From: JAOABP01 sp964590395
GTDB lineage: Bacteria; Hydrothermota; Tepidihabitantia; Tepidihabitantales; Tepidihabitantaceae
DNA: 64,000 nucleotides
NCBI GenBank assembly: GCA_964590395.1
Contig: CAZPVT010000032.1
Span: 1 to 64,000, forward strand
Direction of reading: 5' to 3'
The position numbers and the translations under genes were made by a program. The notes under the pieces are model-generated. The model was not told the DNA's origin. It saw only the letters and a program-made list of their open reading frames with translations, and did no database searches. Below, one piece after another: positions 1 to 8,185 of this stretch. Numbering within the stretch: position 1 is the stretch's first letter; every line of letters starts with the position of its first letter.

Positions 1-390
1 GAACGTGCCACCTCCAACATCTGCACCAACCAGGCACTCTGTGCTCTTGCCGCCACCGTCTACCTTGCCTGGATGGGAAAAGAGGGAATTAAAGAGGTAG
101 CCCGTCACTCCTTTGCTAAAAGCCACTATCTTGCCCAAGAGATCGCCCAGATTCCAGGTTTTTCAGTTGTCAATAACCACCGGTTCTTTAAGGAGTTTGT
201 TGTCATAACACCTGCCCCCGCAGGAGAGATAATTGAACAGGGTATCAGGCATAATATCCTTGCCGGTGTTGACCTGGGTAAATTCCGTCCGGAATGGGAA
301 AACCTGCTTTTAGTTGCGGTCACTGAAAAGAGGACAAAGGAGGAACTGGACAGTTATCTCCAGTTTCTAAAGGAGATCAGGAGGAAATAA
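1..390 (+). CDS. gcvPA: Glycine dehydrogenase (decarboxylating) subunit 1, C-terminal part
   Basis: The reading frame is open from the first base, so the gene is cut by the window edge and about 129 C-terminal residues are visible. The fragment begins ERATSNICTNQALCALAATVYL, the segment typical of the PLP-fold alpha subunit of the two-gene P-protein. With GcvPB it decarboxylates glycine and passes the aminomethyl group to lipoyl-GcvH. The catalytic PLP lysine is on GcvPB, so this subunit is structural and partly substrate-binding. The following gene starts 5 nt later and gcvPB follows, which supports one operon. The upstream part and its promoter are outside the window. Confidence 0.93.
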   Translation, partial: ERATSNICTNQALCALAATVYLAWMGKEGIKEVARHSFAKSHYLAQEIAQIPGFSVVNNHRFFKEFVVITPAPAGEIIEQGIRHNILAGVDLGKFRPEWENLLLVAVTEKRTKEELDSYLQFLKEIRRK

Positions 391-395
391 TATTT

Positions 396-599
396 ATGTT
401 TATGGAGTGCAACATCAATCGTAACCGTAAAAACTGCACCTGCACCTATGAACCGTGCACCAAAAAGGGGCGCTGTTGTGAATGCATTTCGTATCATCGC
501 CTTCACGGTGAACTACCAGGCTGTCTTTTTCCACCTAACGCAGAACGGACCTATGACCGTTCAGTCAAAAACTTTATCAACATTCAGAGGCAAAAATGA
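396..599 (+). CDS. Cys-rich DUF6485-type small protein
   Basis: This 67-residue protein carries eight cysteines, arranged as CTCTYEPC, then GRCCEC, then PGCLFPP, followed by ERTYDRS. I recognise this pattern as the DUF6485 family, whose function is unknown. The spacing suggests metal or Fe-S binding, but that is inference. GGAGG at about 380 lies 11 nt before ATG 396; an ATG at 402 is an alternative start. The stop overlaps the gcvPB start (ATGA), so it is co-translated inside the glycine decarboxylase operon, which suggests a role linked to that enzyme. Confidence 0.8.
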   Translation: MFMECNINRNRKNCTCTYEPCTKKGRCCECISYHRLHGELPGCLFPPNAERTYDRSVKNFINIQRQK

Positions 600-2035
600 G
601 TGAAAAACTACTTTTTCAAATCAGCAAACCCGGCCGCCGCGCCTGGTCATTACCGGAACTGGATGTGCCGGAGCCTGATTTAACCACTGCCCTGGGCGAA
701 GACCTGCGTCCTGACAACCATCTTCCTGAACTGTCCGAAATTGACATAATCCGCCATTTTGTCCGCCTGTCGACTCTGAACCACCATGTGGATAAAGGTT
801 TTTATCCTCTTGGTTCCTGCACAATGAAGTATAACCCCAAGGTAAACGAACAGACCTCTCGCCTTCCGGGATTTACCAGTCTTCACCCCTATCAACCCGA
901 AAACCTGGTTCAGGGCGCCCTGCAACTGATGTTTGAACTGGGTGAATATCTCAAAGAGATTACCGGTTTTGATGCGATCACCCTGCAGCCGGCAGCAGGT
1001 GCTCATGGTGAGTTGACCGGTATCCTGATGGTGCGCAAATACTTTGAGAAAAAAAGAGAAAACCGCACCATCGTTTTAGTCCCGGACTCTGCCCACGGCA
1101 CCAATCCCGCTTCAGTTGTACTATCCGGATTTCAATCGGTCCAGATAAAATCTAACGCCGAAGGTCTGCTTGACCCGGCAGAAATTGAACGTCAGTGCTC
1201 GGACTGTGTTGCCTGCCTTATGGTCACCAACCCAAATACGCTTGGGCTTTTTGAGTCTGAAATCAAGAAGGTGTGTGATATAATGCACAGCCGGGGAGCG
1301 CTGGTCTATCTGGATGGCGCTAATCTCAACGCCTATTTAGGCATCCATCGTCCTGCGGATGCGGGATTTGACCTGATGCATATCAACCTGCACAAGACCT
1401 TCTCCACTCCCCATGGTGGTGGCGGTCCTGGTGCCGGTCCGGTAGCAGTAAAAAAACATCTGGAGCCATTTTTGCCTAAACCGGTTGTTGCCTATGCTGA
1501 TGGGAAATACTTCCTTGATTATGACCGTCCTGACTCCATCGGCAGGGTTCTTGCGTCCTACGGACAGTTTGCGGTCTTAGTCCGGGCTTACACCTATATC
1601 AGGATGCTCGGTGCTCAGGGGTTAAAAGAAGTTTCTGAGTGTGCGGTGTTGAATGCCAACTACATCCGTCAGGAACTGAACGGCGTTTACGACCTTCCGT
1701 ATAAGCGTCGACCTTTGCACGAAGTGGTGTTTGCCGGCACCAACCTGAAACAATATGGCGTAAAAACCCTTGATGTGGCAAAGAGACTGCTGGACTTCGG
1801 CTTACATGCACCGACCGTTTACTTCCCGCTGATCGTCCCTGAGGCACTGATGATCGAGCCGACCGAGACCGAATCCCTGGAATCGCTTGATGAGTTTATC
1901 ACGGCAATGAAACAGATAGCAGAAGAGGCACGGACCAACCCGGAAACACTTCTCAACGCACCTTTAAACACCCCGGTGCGCCGACTGGATGAAGCGCGTG
2001 CCTCAAGACAACCGGATGTAAATTATCAAGAGTAA
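596..2035 (+). CDS. gcvPB: Glycine dehydrogenase (decarboxylating) subunit 2
   Basis: The product is 479 residues, normal for GcvPB. It is the PLP-bearing subunit of glycine decarboxylase. The motif LHKTFSTPHGGGGPGAGP near residues 265-282 contains the PLP-binding lysine (about K267). The substrate-binding region PLGSCTMKYNPK lies near residue 75 and SAHGTNPAS near residue 165. Its start overlaps the stop of the DUF6485 gene by 4 nt, and the next ORF starts in its stop codon (TAATG). The T-, H- and L-proteins are not in the visible window. Identification is secure from motif and gene order. Confidence 0.97.
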   Translation: MSEKLLFQISKPGRRAWSLPELDVPEPDLTTALGEDLRPDNHLPELSEIDIIRHFVRLSTLNHHVDKGFYPLGSCTMKYNPKVNEQTSRLPGFTSLHPYQPENLVQGALQLMFELGEYLKEITGFDAITLQPAAGAHGELTGILMVRKYFEKKRENRTIVLVPDSAHGTNPASVVLSGFQSVQIKSNAEGLLDPAEIERQCSDCVACLMVTNPNTLGLFESEIKKVCDIMHSRGALVYLDGANLNAYLGIHRPADAGFDLMHINLHKTFSTPHGGGGPGAGPVAVKKHLEPFLPKPVVAYADGKYFLDYDRPDSIGRVLASYGQFAVLVRAYTYIRMLGAQGLKEVSECAVLNANYIRQELNGVYDLPYKRRPLHEVVFAGTNLKQYGVKTLDVAKRLLDFGLHAPTVYFPLIVPEALMIEPTETESLESLDEFITAMKQIAEEARTNPETLLNAPLNTPVRRLDEARASRQPDVNYQE

Positions 2036-2364
2036 TGTTTGCCGCTGACATTACACCGGAAAGGAAAAAAGAAATCATCACTAAAATCGCGCGCAAAACG
2101 GTTGATCTCCGCCTCTCCCCAATTGCCATCGTGCTTTTAGAATCAACCAAACCCCTTTCCTTTCTCGGCTCACAACTAATGGTCTTCTTTCAACCGATAG
2201 TTACCGCCATATTTCCCTTTCACCAGTACGACGAAATCACCGCACTGTTTGAAGACCGTGCCAACATCGAGGCCTTGATTCAAACCATTGAACAAATGGA
2301 AGAAGAACGCAATCGCCCTCAAAAATCAAAAGAGGAACAGCAAAATGAGCAACCAAAAGTTTGA
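2035..2364 (+). CDS. Small protein of unknown function in the gcv-glmL operon
   Basis: This 109-residue protein is not recognised. It starts in the gcvPB stop codon (TAATG) and runs 20 nt into the next gene, so translation of the three genes is probably coupled. The N-terminal half holds a hydrophobic stretch (about residues 28-62, including KPLSFLGSQ and FFQPIVTAIFPF) but no clear transmembrane helix. The C-terminal 30 residues are rich in Glu, Gln and Lys and probably disordered. No metal-binding or catalytic motif is visible. Being sandwiched between gcvPB and glmL suggests a shared regulatory or amino-acid catabolic context. Confidence 0.7.
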   Translation: MFAADITPERKKEIITKIARKTVDLRLSPIAIVLLESTKPLSFLGSQLMVFFQPIVTAIFPFHQYDEITALFEDRANIEALIQTIEQMEEERNRPQKSKEEQQNEQPKV

Positions 2365-4159
2365 AAAAGAAAAAATCACCCGCATCCTCGCTACCGACTG
2401 CGGGTCAACTACCACCAAGGCAATTCTCATTGAAAAACGGGGAAATGAGTATCGACTGATTGTCCGCGGTGAGGCACCGACCACAGTGGAGGCACCTTTT
2501 GAAGATGTTACCAAAGGTGTGCTCAATTCCGTAATGGAGGTTGAAGAGTTGTCCGGAGTAAAACTAATTAAAGGTGATGGCATCTTTAAACCCAGAGCAG
2601 GTGAAAAGGAAGGCACCGATATCTACATCTCCACATCATCCGCGGGAGGCGGTTTGCAGATGATGGTTGCCGGCGTAGTCCTGACCATGACCGGTGAAAG
2701 CGCCGCCCGTGCCGCGCTGGGTGCCGGTGCAATTGTTATGGATGTGATCGCCTCCAACGATGGCCGACTGCCCCACGAAAAGATCGAGCGCATCCGCACC
2801 CTGCGTCCGGATATGATCCTTTTATCCGGTGGTGTTGACGGCGGCACCATCTCCCATGTTGTGGAACTTGCCGAACTGATCGCCGCAGCTGACCCCAAAC
2901 CCAGGTTTGGCATCGGCTACAACCTGCCGGTTATTTACGCCGGCAACAAAGATGCCCGAGAACTGGTGCTTAAAACCCTGAAAGATAAGACCAGCCTAGT
3001 GATTGTGGAAAACATCCGGCCTGTGCTCGAACGGGAAAACCTTGGTCCAGCACGACATAAAATCCACGAACTTTTTATGGAACATGTGATGGCACATGCC
3101 CCGGGCTACCGGAAACTGATGGAATGGACTGATGTTCCGATCATGCCTACACCGGGTGCAGTTGGCCTGTTGATTGAAAACATCGGCAAAACCCAAGGCA
3201 TTGCGGTGTTAGGCGTTGATATCGGCGGTGCCACCACCGATGTCTTCAGCGTCTTCCAGGGGGTATTCAACCGCACCGTTTCTGCCAACCTCGGGATGTC
3301 CTACTCAGTCTCCAATGTCCTGGCTGAAGCCGGCGAGAAAAACATCATCCGCTGGCTACCGATCGACATTCCGGTAAGTGAGGTTCGCAACCGAATCCGT
3401 AACAAAATGATCAGACCAACAACTATCCCATCCACCCTCGAGGACCTGAAACTGGAACAGGCGGTAGCACGAGAGGCGTTGCGACTGGCGCTTGAGCATC
3501 ATAAATCAATGGCGGTTGGTCTCAAAGGCATCCAGCAGGAAAGAACCATTTCCGATGCCTTTGCTCAGGCACGGACCGGCGAGACACTGGTAAATATGAT
3601 GGAATTGACGCTCATCGTTGGCTCTGGTGGTGCGCTGTCCCACGCTCCGCGGCGGTCCCAAGCAGCGCTAATGCTTCTGGACGCATTCCAGCCCGAAGGT
3701 GTTACCCGTCTCACGGTAGATTCCATCTTTATGATGCCCCATCTTGGTGTGCTGACCGAAGTCCATCCCGAGGCCGCACAGGAGGTTTTTGAAAAGGACT
3801 GCCTAATTCATCTGGGAACAAGCATCGCACCTGCGGGTCAGGGAAAAGAGGGTAAACCCTGTGTCTATGTCAAGGTAATCAAACCCGATGGCAAAACGAT
3901 GGAGGCACGTGTCAACTACGGTGATATCCACTGTCTGCCATTGCCGGTGGGTGAAAATGCCCGGACGGTAATAACGCCGGAACGGGGATTTGATGTCGGT
4001 GCAGGATCCGGGAAAACGATCGAGGCAAAAGTTGAAGGTGGATTGTGCGGAATAATAATTGACGCCCGTGGCCGGCCTCTTATCCTATCCGAAGATGATA
4101 ACACCCGCCGCCAAGTCTTAAAGAAATGGGCAAACCAGATTAACGCCTACCCGGAGTAG
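2345..4159 (+). CDS. glmL: GlmL/MutL-like ASKHA-fold accessory protein
   Basis: The product is 604 residues from ATG 2345, which has AGGA about 8 nt upstream; an in-frame ATG at 2288 lies deep inside the previous gene and is less likely. The N-terminus DCGSTTTKA and the internal GVDIGGATTD (about residue 290) are the two phosphate loops of the actin/Hsp70-type ATPase fold, as in the MutL/GlmL family associated with B12-dependent glutamate and ornithine mutases. The VGSGGALSH segment lies near residue 420. In known systems it is thought to act as a mutase chaperone or reactivase. No mutase gene is visible here, so its partner is unknown. The 3' end overlaps the convergent Nudix gene by 20 nt. 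Confidence 0.85.
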   Translation: MSNQKFEKEKITRILATDCGSTTTKAILIEKRGNEYRLIVRGEAPTTVEAPFEDVTKGVLNSVMEVEELSGVKLIKGDGIFKPRAGEKEGTDIYISTSSAGGGLQMMVAGVVLTMTGESAARAALGAGAIVMDVIASNDGRLPHEKIERIRTLRPDMILLSGGVDGGTISHVVELAELIAAADPKPRFGIGYNLPVIYAGNKDARELVLKTLKDKTSLVIVENIRPVLERENLGPARHKIHELFMEHVMAHAPGYRKLMEWTDVPIMPTPGAVGLLIENIGKTQGIAVLGVDIGGATTDVFSVFQGVFNRTVSANLGMSYSVSNVLAEAGEKNIIRWLPIDIPVSEVRNRIRNKMIRPTTIPSTLEDLKLEQAVAREALRLALEHHKSMAVGLKGIQQERTISDAFAQARTGETLVNMMELTLIVGSGGALSHAPRRSQAALMLLDAFQPEGVTRLTVDSIFMMPHLGVLTEVHPEAAQEVFEKDCLIHLGTSIAPAGQGKEGKPCVYVKVIKPDGKTMEARVNYGDIHCLPLPVGENARTVITPERGFDVGAGSGKTIEAKVEGGLCGIIIDARGRPLILSEDDNTRRQVLKKWANQINAYPE

Positions 4160-4553
4160 CAAGACTCTCACGGAAATCCTGTAATATCCTCTGATGGTCA
4201 AAGACGAAATTAACCCTCTCCACCTGATCCAGTTCAATCAGCCTGTAATCCTCCGCATCATCACCAGCCATCGGTTTCCCCAAACCCTGGCCAACAAAAA
4301 CCACCGATACACAGTGTCCGCGTGGATCACGATCAGGATCCGAGTAAACCCGGAACTGACGCAAATCCGCTAACTCCAGCCCTGTCTCCTCCTTAATCTC
4401 CCGCTTAACCGCCTGCTCCACCGTCTCTCCGTAATTAACAAACCCACCCGGTAATGCCCAGCCTTTAGGCTCATTTTTGCGCCGGATCAACAACACCCGG
4501 CCCTCAATTAAAACTATACAATCAACCGCCAGTTTGGGTTGCCGGAACATCAT
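4140..4553 (-). CDS. Nudix hydrolase
   Basis: This 137-residue protein has a complete Nudix box (G-x5-E-x7-REIKEETGL) at about residues 37-59, which holds the Mg2+-coordinating glutamates. The N-terminal strand VDCIVLIEGRVLLIRR and WALPGG are typical of the ADP-ribose/NADH-type branch, but the substrate cannot be told from sequence. It starts with tandem ATGs (4553 and 4550), both inside the 3' end of the upstream rmlD-like gene (32-nt overlap), so the two are probably co-transcribed. Its 3' end overlaps the convergent glmL gene. Confidence 0.9.
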   Translation of the reverse strand: MMFRQPKLAVDCIVLIEGRVLLIRRKNEPKGWALPGGFVNYGETVEQAVKREIKEETGLELADLRQFRVYSDPDRDPRGHCVSVVFVGQGLGKPMAGDDAEDYRLIELDQVERVNFVFDHQRILQDFRESLATPGRR

Positions 4554-5382
4554 TCAAATAACTCCTTAATGCCTCCTCCCATCCCCTCAAAATAACTCCG
4601 AACCGCCGCTGATAATTACGATTCTCCAGCACTGAGAAAACGGGTCTGAGTGCCCGCCTGCCGCTTTGTACGGTACTGATTGGCACTATCTCACACTCTG
4701 CTCCAATAAGCCGAACAATCTCCCGGGCAAAATCGTACCAAGAGCAAAAGCCGGAGTTGGTCAGATGATAAATACCGTAATATTCAGAATTAGCAATTTT
4801 TGCCAGTGGTTCACAGAGATCCCCAGTATAAGTGGGCGAAGTAATCTGGTCATTAACTACTTTGATTACACCTTCAGCTAAAGCTTTATGTCTAATAGTA
4901 TCGACGAAATTTTTACCGTACCTACCGAAAATACCACTGGTCCGAACGATAAACCAGCGCCGACAGTTTTTTCTAACCGCCACCTCTCCCATCAACTTGC
5001 TTTTACCATAAACCGATAACGGATTGGGTTTATCACTCTCCCGATAAGCTCTCCGTGCTCTCCCATCGAACACATAATCGGTGGAGACATAGAGCAATTT
5101 ACAATTCAACTCTGTCGCCCCTAACGCCATCGCCCAGGTACCATGAAAATTAACCGCCATTGCCTTTGCAGGATTCTCCTCACAACCATCAACATCGGTC
5201 CAGGCGGCAAGGTGAAATATTACCGCTGGATTAACCCGGTGGAGCCGGTTAATACAGTTATTAACATCGGTAATGTCATTATCCGGCAGATCCCACTCAA
5301 TCACCTCAACTCCATTCCTCTTTAAATGATTACACAACTCTTTGCCCAAAAGACCAGAAGCACCGGTGACCAGCACACTCAT
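4522..5382 (-). CDS. rmlD: RmlD-like dTDP-4-dehydrorhamnose reductase / SDR sugar reductase
   Basis: The product is 286 residues from ATG 5382 (MSVLVTGASGLLG). The Rossmann motif GASGLLG is at the N-terminus, followed by HLAAWTDVDGCE, STDYVFDG and the catalytic YGKSK. This is the RmlD pattern, NADPH-dependent reduction of dTDP-4-keto-L-rhamnose. No other rhamnose gene is nearby, so a related sugar reductase or the SAM-synthetase-associated homologue is possible. The frame is open further upstream to a TTG at 5415, but that TTG is part of the -35 box. A promoter with -10 at 5393-5398 puts the transcription start only a few nt before ATG 5382. Confidence 0.87.
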   Translation of the reverse strand: MSVLVTGASGLLGKELCNHLKRNGVEVIEWDLPDNDITDVNNCINRLHRVNPAVIFHLAAWTDVDGCEENPAKAMAVNFHGTWAMALGATELNCKLLYVSTDYVFDGRARRAYRESDKPNPLSVYGKSKLMGEVAVRKNCRRWFIVRTSGIFGRYGKNFVDTIRHKALAEGVIKVVNDQITSPTYTGDLCEPLAKIANSEYYGIYHLTNSGFCSWYDFAREIVRLIGAECEIVPISTVQSGRRALRPVFSVLENRNYQRRFGVILRGWEEALRSYLNDVPATQTGG

Positions 5383-5392
5383 AGAACACATC

Positions 5393-5420
5393 ATTATAAA
5401 TCTTTTGATTGCCAAGGCAA
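5393..5420 (-). promoter_or_regulatory. Promoter of rmlD-nudix operon
   Basis: Minus-strand TTGCCT (5415-5420), 16-bp spacer, TATAAT (5393-5398). The start codon at 5382 follows after 10 nt, so the mRNA is predicted to be leaderless or nearly so. It is divergent from the promoter at 5428. Confidence 0.65.
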
Positions 5421-5427
5421 GAATTCA

Positions 5428-5455
5428 TTGACAACACCAGATCTAATGCTATTAT
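5428..5455 (+). promoter_or_regulatory. Promoter of zinc-ribbon gene
   Basis: TTGACA (5428-5433), 16-bp spacer, TATTAT (5450-5455). ATG 5464 follows after 8 nt, predicting a leaderless transcript. Confidence 0.7.
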
Positions 5456-5463
5456 TAAAACTA

Positions 5464-5688
5464 ATGGCTAACCGCTGTCGCTGCCCATCTTGTAACCGTA
5501 ATGATACCTATGCCGGCTATTTCTGCGAAAAGTGCTTCTACAACTGGGAGGAAGAGGCTTATTTTGAACCCGACGGCTCAATAACCAAATCCAACTGTCC
5601 GCGCTGTCTGAAACTGCTTCCTGCTGAAACACTACGTTGTGCCAATCCTGCCTGTATGGCGGTCTGGGCACCACCTGAACCAGACTGA
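5464..5688 (+). CDS. Small zinc-ribbon protein
   Basis: This 74-residue protein has four Cys pairs: CRCPSC, FCEKC, NCPRC and CANPAC. That fits two zinc ribbons or one interleaved double ribbon. The family is not recognised and the function is unknown; nucleic-acid or protein binding is a guess. The frame is open upstream to 5326, but a strong promoter (5428-5455) ends 8 nt before ATG 5464, so I take 5464 as the start. The gene is monocistronic, with fusA having its own promoter downstream. Confidence 0.75.
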   Translation: MANRCRCPSCNRNDTYAGYFCEKCFYNWEEEAYFEPDGSITKSNCPRCLKLLPAETLRCANPACMAVWAPPEPD

Positions 5689-5762
5689 ATCTCATTCTGG
5701 ACGACAAGCCTCCATCTGCTAAGCCGGCAGTAATTTCGGTAAATAATTTACTGTCTTAAAAA

Positions 5763-5832
5763 CTTGTTTTTACAATAACCGACGGTTTATCAATATGTTA
5801 ATCTATTTTAGGGGCTAGCCCGGGGCTACCCC
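5763..5832 (+). repeat. Intergenic palindromic repeat, copy 1
   Basis: This stretch of about 70 nt aligns almost without gaps to 46143-46213. The shared core is TTATCAATAT, then TTAAT, then a GC-rich end GGGCTAGCCC followed by GGGCTACCC. The GC-rich end (from 5811) is palindromic and can fold into a hairpin. It lies in the 246-nt gap between the zinc-ribbon gene and fusA. The remaining bases of that gap show nothing else except the fusA promoter. Confidence 0.7.
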
Positions 5833-5897
5833 CCATACAACTGAGTGTCTCGCCCCTTTTATCATTAACATAAAAGATTATTAGTCCAAAACTAAAC

Positions 5898-5925
5898 TTG
5901 ACACTTAATAAGCGCTGGCTAAATT
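5898..5925 (+). promoter_or_regulatory. Promoter of fusA
   Basis: TTGACA (5898-5903), 16-bp spacer, TAAATT (5920-5925). ATG 5935 follows after 9 nt with no room for a Shine-Dalgarno site. Confidence 0.7.
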
Positions 5926-5934
5926 ATCTTTCCT

Positions 5935-8013
5935 ATGTCCGAATACGACTTACGACGTATCAGAAACATCGGCATTGCTGCCCATATTGATGCGGGTAAG
6001 ACCACCACTACCGAACGCATCCTCTATTATACGGGCAGAATACACCGAATGGGCGAAATTGACGAAGGCACCACCCAGATGGACTGGATGATTCAGGAAC
6101 GGGAGCGGGGTATCACCATCACCGCCGCTGCTACCAGTGTTACCTGGCTCGATCATCGGATTAACATAATTGACACCCCCGGGCATGTGGACTTCACTAT
6201 TGAAGTGGAAAGATCACTAAAGGTGCTTGATGGTGCGATCGTCGTCCTCTGCGGCGTTGGCGGAGTTGAACCCCAGACCGAGACGGTCTGGCGCCAGGCA
6301 GATCGTTACCACGTGCCCCGTATCGCCTTTGTCAATAAACTTGACCGACTGGGTGCAGACTTCTTCCGGGTAATAAGGATGATAGGGGAAAAATTTGAGC
6401 AAATACCGGTGCCGGTTCAATTACCTATCGGTACTGAAGATCAGTTCAGAGGTGTGATTGATCTGGTTAACTCTGCTGCCTATATCTGGCACGAGGATGA
6501 TCAGGGATTGACTTACGAAACTCTGCCTGTTCCCGGGGAGTACCAGAAGATGGTAAACAAGTACCGGAATGAACTTCTGGATATCCTTACGACCTTTGAT
6601 GAAAACCTGCTCGCCAAATATGTTGCCGGTGAGAATATCGTTCCAACGGACATCAAATCAGCGCTCAGAAAAGGAACCCTACAATTAAAGATTGTTCCGG
6701 TTTTCTGTGGCGCCGCCTTTCGCAACAAAGGTATTCAGAAACTGCTTGATGGTATTGTCGACTACCTTCCTTCTCCATTAGACATCCCCCCGGCCAAAGG
6801 CATTAACCCAACGACCAATAAACCGGAAATCAGGGAACCAAACCCAGACGCCCCATTTTCCGCACTGGTTTTCAAACTCGCCGCCGACCCACAAAGAGGG
6901 ATGCTTTCATATATCCGAGTCTATTCTGGAAAAGTTGAAACTGGCGATGTGGTGTTATTGGTTCCGGAGATGAAACGGGTGCGGCTCCTCAAACTGGCGG
7001 TAATGCATGCCAATAGATCTGAGGAGGTAGAGTCACTTGCCGCGGGCGAAATTGGAACGGTGATCGGACTTAAAGAAAGTAAGACGGGCCAAACACTTGC
7101 CGATATGGCTCACCCAATCGCGTTTGAAGCGATCCAACCGCCAGAACCGGTTGTTTTCCTCGCCATTGAGCCAAAAAGCAGGGCTGATGAAGACCGACTC
7201 CACAGCGCACTGGAAATAATGGCACTCGAGGACCCAACATTTAAAGTCAAAACCGACGAAGAAACGGGCCAGCACATTCTCTCCGGTATGGGCGAACTTC
7301 ACTTAGAAATTCTACTCGACCGGTTGGCACGTAATTACCGCGTCAATGTCCACTCTGGTAAACCACAGGTTTCTTATCGAGAAACAGTAAGAAAAATTAC
7401 CAATTATGAAGCTAAATTTATCCGTCAGACTGGCGGACGTGGTCATTACGCAGTGGTCAGCCTCATTGTAGAACCATCACACGATGGAAACTGGATCATC
7501 AACGAACTTCAGGAAGGGATGATCCCGAAGCAGTTTATACCAGCGGTCGAGCAGGCAATTGAACAATGTTTTGCATCCGGAGTACTGGCTGGATATCCGG
7601 TAATTAATACCAGGGTTCGCATAGTAAGTGGTGCCTATCACGAGGTTAACTCCAGCGATATTGATTTTAAGATAGCGGCAACCCAAGCCTTCCGGGAGGC
7701 TTTTCTCTTGGCAGACCCGACATTTTTGGAGCCGATAATGGAACTGGAGGTTGTTACTCCTGAACAATATCTGGGCAGTATCCTCGCTGACATCAATGCA
7801 CGCGGGGGCAAAATTCTTCACTTAGAACCGGTAAAAGGCCATCAGATCGTAACCGCGGAAATACCGCTGGCTAATACTTTTGGCTATGCCACGACCATCC
7901 GCTCTTTAACTCAGGGCAGAGCAAGCCACTCAATGCAGTTCAAACACTTCCGGCCGGTAGATGAAGCAACCCGAATTAAACTTTATCCGCTGTTTGGCGA
8001 AACCCGAGTGTAA
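5935..8013 (+). CDS. fusA: Translation elongation factor G
   Basis: The product is 692 residues, full length for EF-G, the GTPase that drives ribosomal translocation. GTPase motifs are AHIDAGKTTT (residues 16-25), RERGITI (G2), DTPGHVD (G3) and NKLD (G4). Domains II-V follow, with GMGELHLEI and the domain IV region TGGRGHYAVV. It is monocistronic and not in a str operon (no rpsL, rpsG or tuf nearby), so it may be one of several EF-G paralogues. The predicted leaderless start is unusual for such a highly expressed gene type. Confidence 0.96.
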   Translation: MSEYDLRRIRNIGIAAHIDAGKTTTTERILYYTGRIHRMGEIDEGTTQMDWMIQERERGITITAAATSVTWLDHRINIIDTPGHVDFTIEVERSLKVLDGAIVVLCGVGGVEPQTETVWRQADRYHVPRIAFVNKLDRLGADFFRVIRMIGEKFEQIPVPVQLPIGTEDQFRGVIDLVNSAAYIWHEDDQGLTYETLPVPGEYQKMVNKYRNELLDILTTFDENLLAKYVAGENIVPTDIKSALRKGTLQLKIVPVFCGAAFRNKGIQKLLDGIVDYLPSPLDIPPAKGINPTTNKPEIREPNPDAPFSALVFKLAADPQRGMLSYIRVYSGKVETGDVVLLVPEMKRVRLLKLAVMHANRSEEVESLAAGEIGTVIGLKESKTGQTLADMAHPIAFEAIQPPEPVVFLAIEPKSRADEDRLHSALEIMALEDPTFKVKTDEETGQHILSGMGELHLEILLDRLARNYRVNVHSGKPQVSYRETVRKITNYEAKFIRQTGGRGHYAVVSLIVEPSHDGNWIINELQEGMIPKQFIPAVEQAIEQCFASGVLAGYPVINTRVRIVSGAYHEVNSSDIDFKIAATQAFREAFLLADPTFLEPIMELEVVTPEQYLGSILADINARGGKILHLEPVKGHQIVTAEIPLANTFGYATTIRSLTQGRASHSMQFKHFRPVDEATRIKLYPLFGETRV

Positions 8014-8044
8014 TAACCTGTTTCAGAGGCGCCGAATCTAAATG

Positions 8045-8073
8045 TTGACAGATACCGTTTTTGATGCTATTAT
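8045..8073 (+). promoter_or_regulatory. Promoter upstream of GIY-YIG-like gene
   Basis: TTGACA (8045-8050), 17-bp spacer, TATTAT (8068-8073). It lies about 110 nt before ATG 8186, which gives an unusually long leader for this window. Confidence 0.6.
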
Positions 8074-8185
8074 TAACCATCAGATATGGGTTACAGTAAT
8101 GAGCAGTTCCGTTGTTCATCTTTCTTATCCATCCCATTTTTAAACTTATTTCTCAAAAACAATTTAACTATTAAAAGGAGGTGCT

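Noticed and set aside
680..1006. Minus-strand ORF opposite gcvPB
   Set aside because: It is a shadow of the gcvPB frame with no motif; many such antisense ORFs over real genes were dismissed for the same reason.
5811..5832. Repeat hairpin as terminator of the zinc-ribbon gene
   Set aside because: The palindrome lies over 120 nt after the stop and is not followed by a T run; copy 2 lies upstream of a gene with no plus-strand gene just before it.
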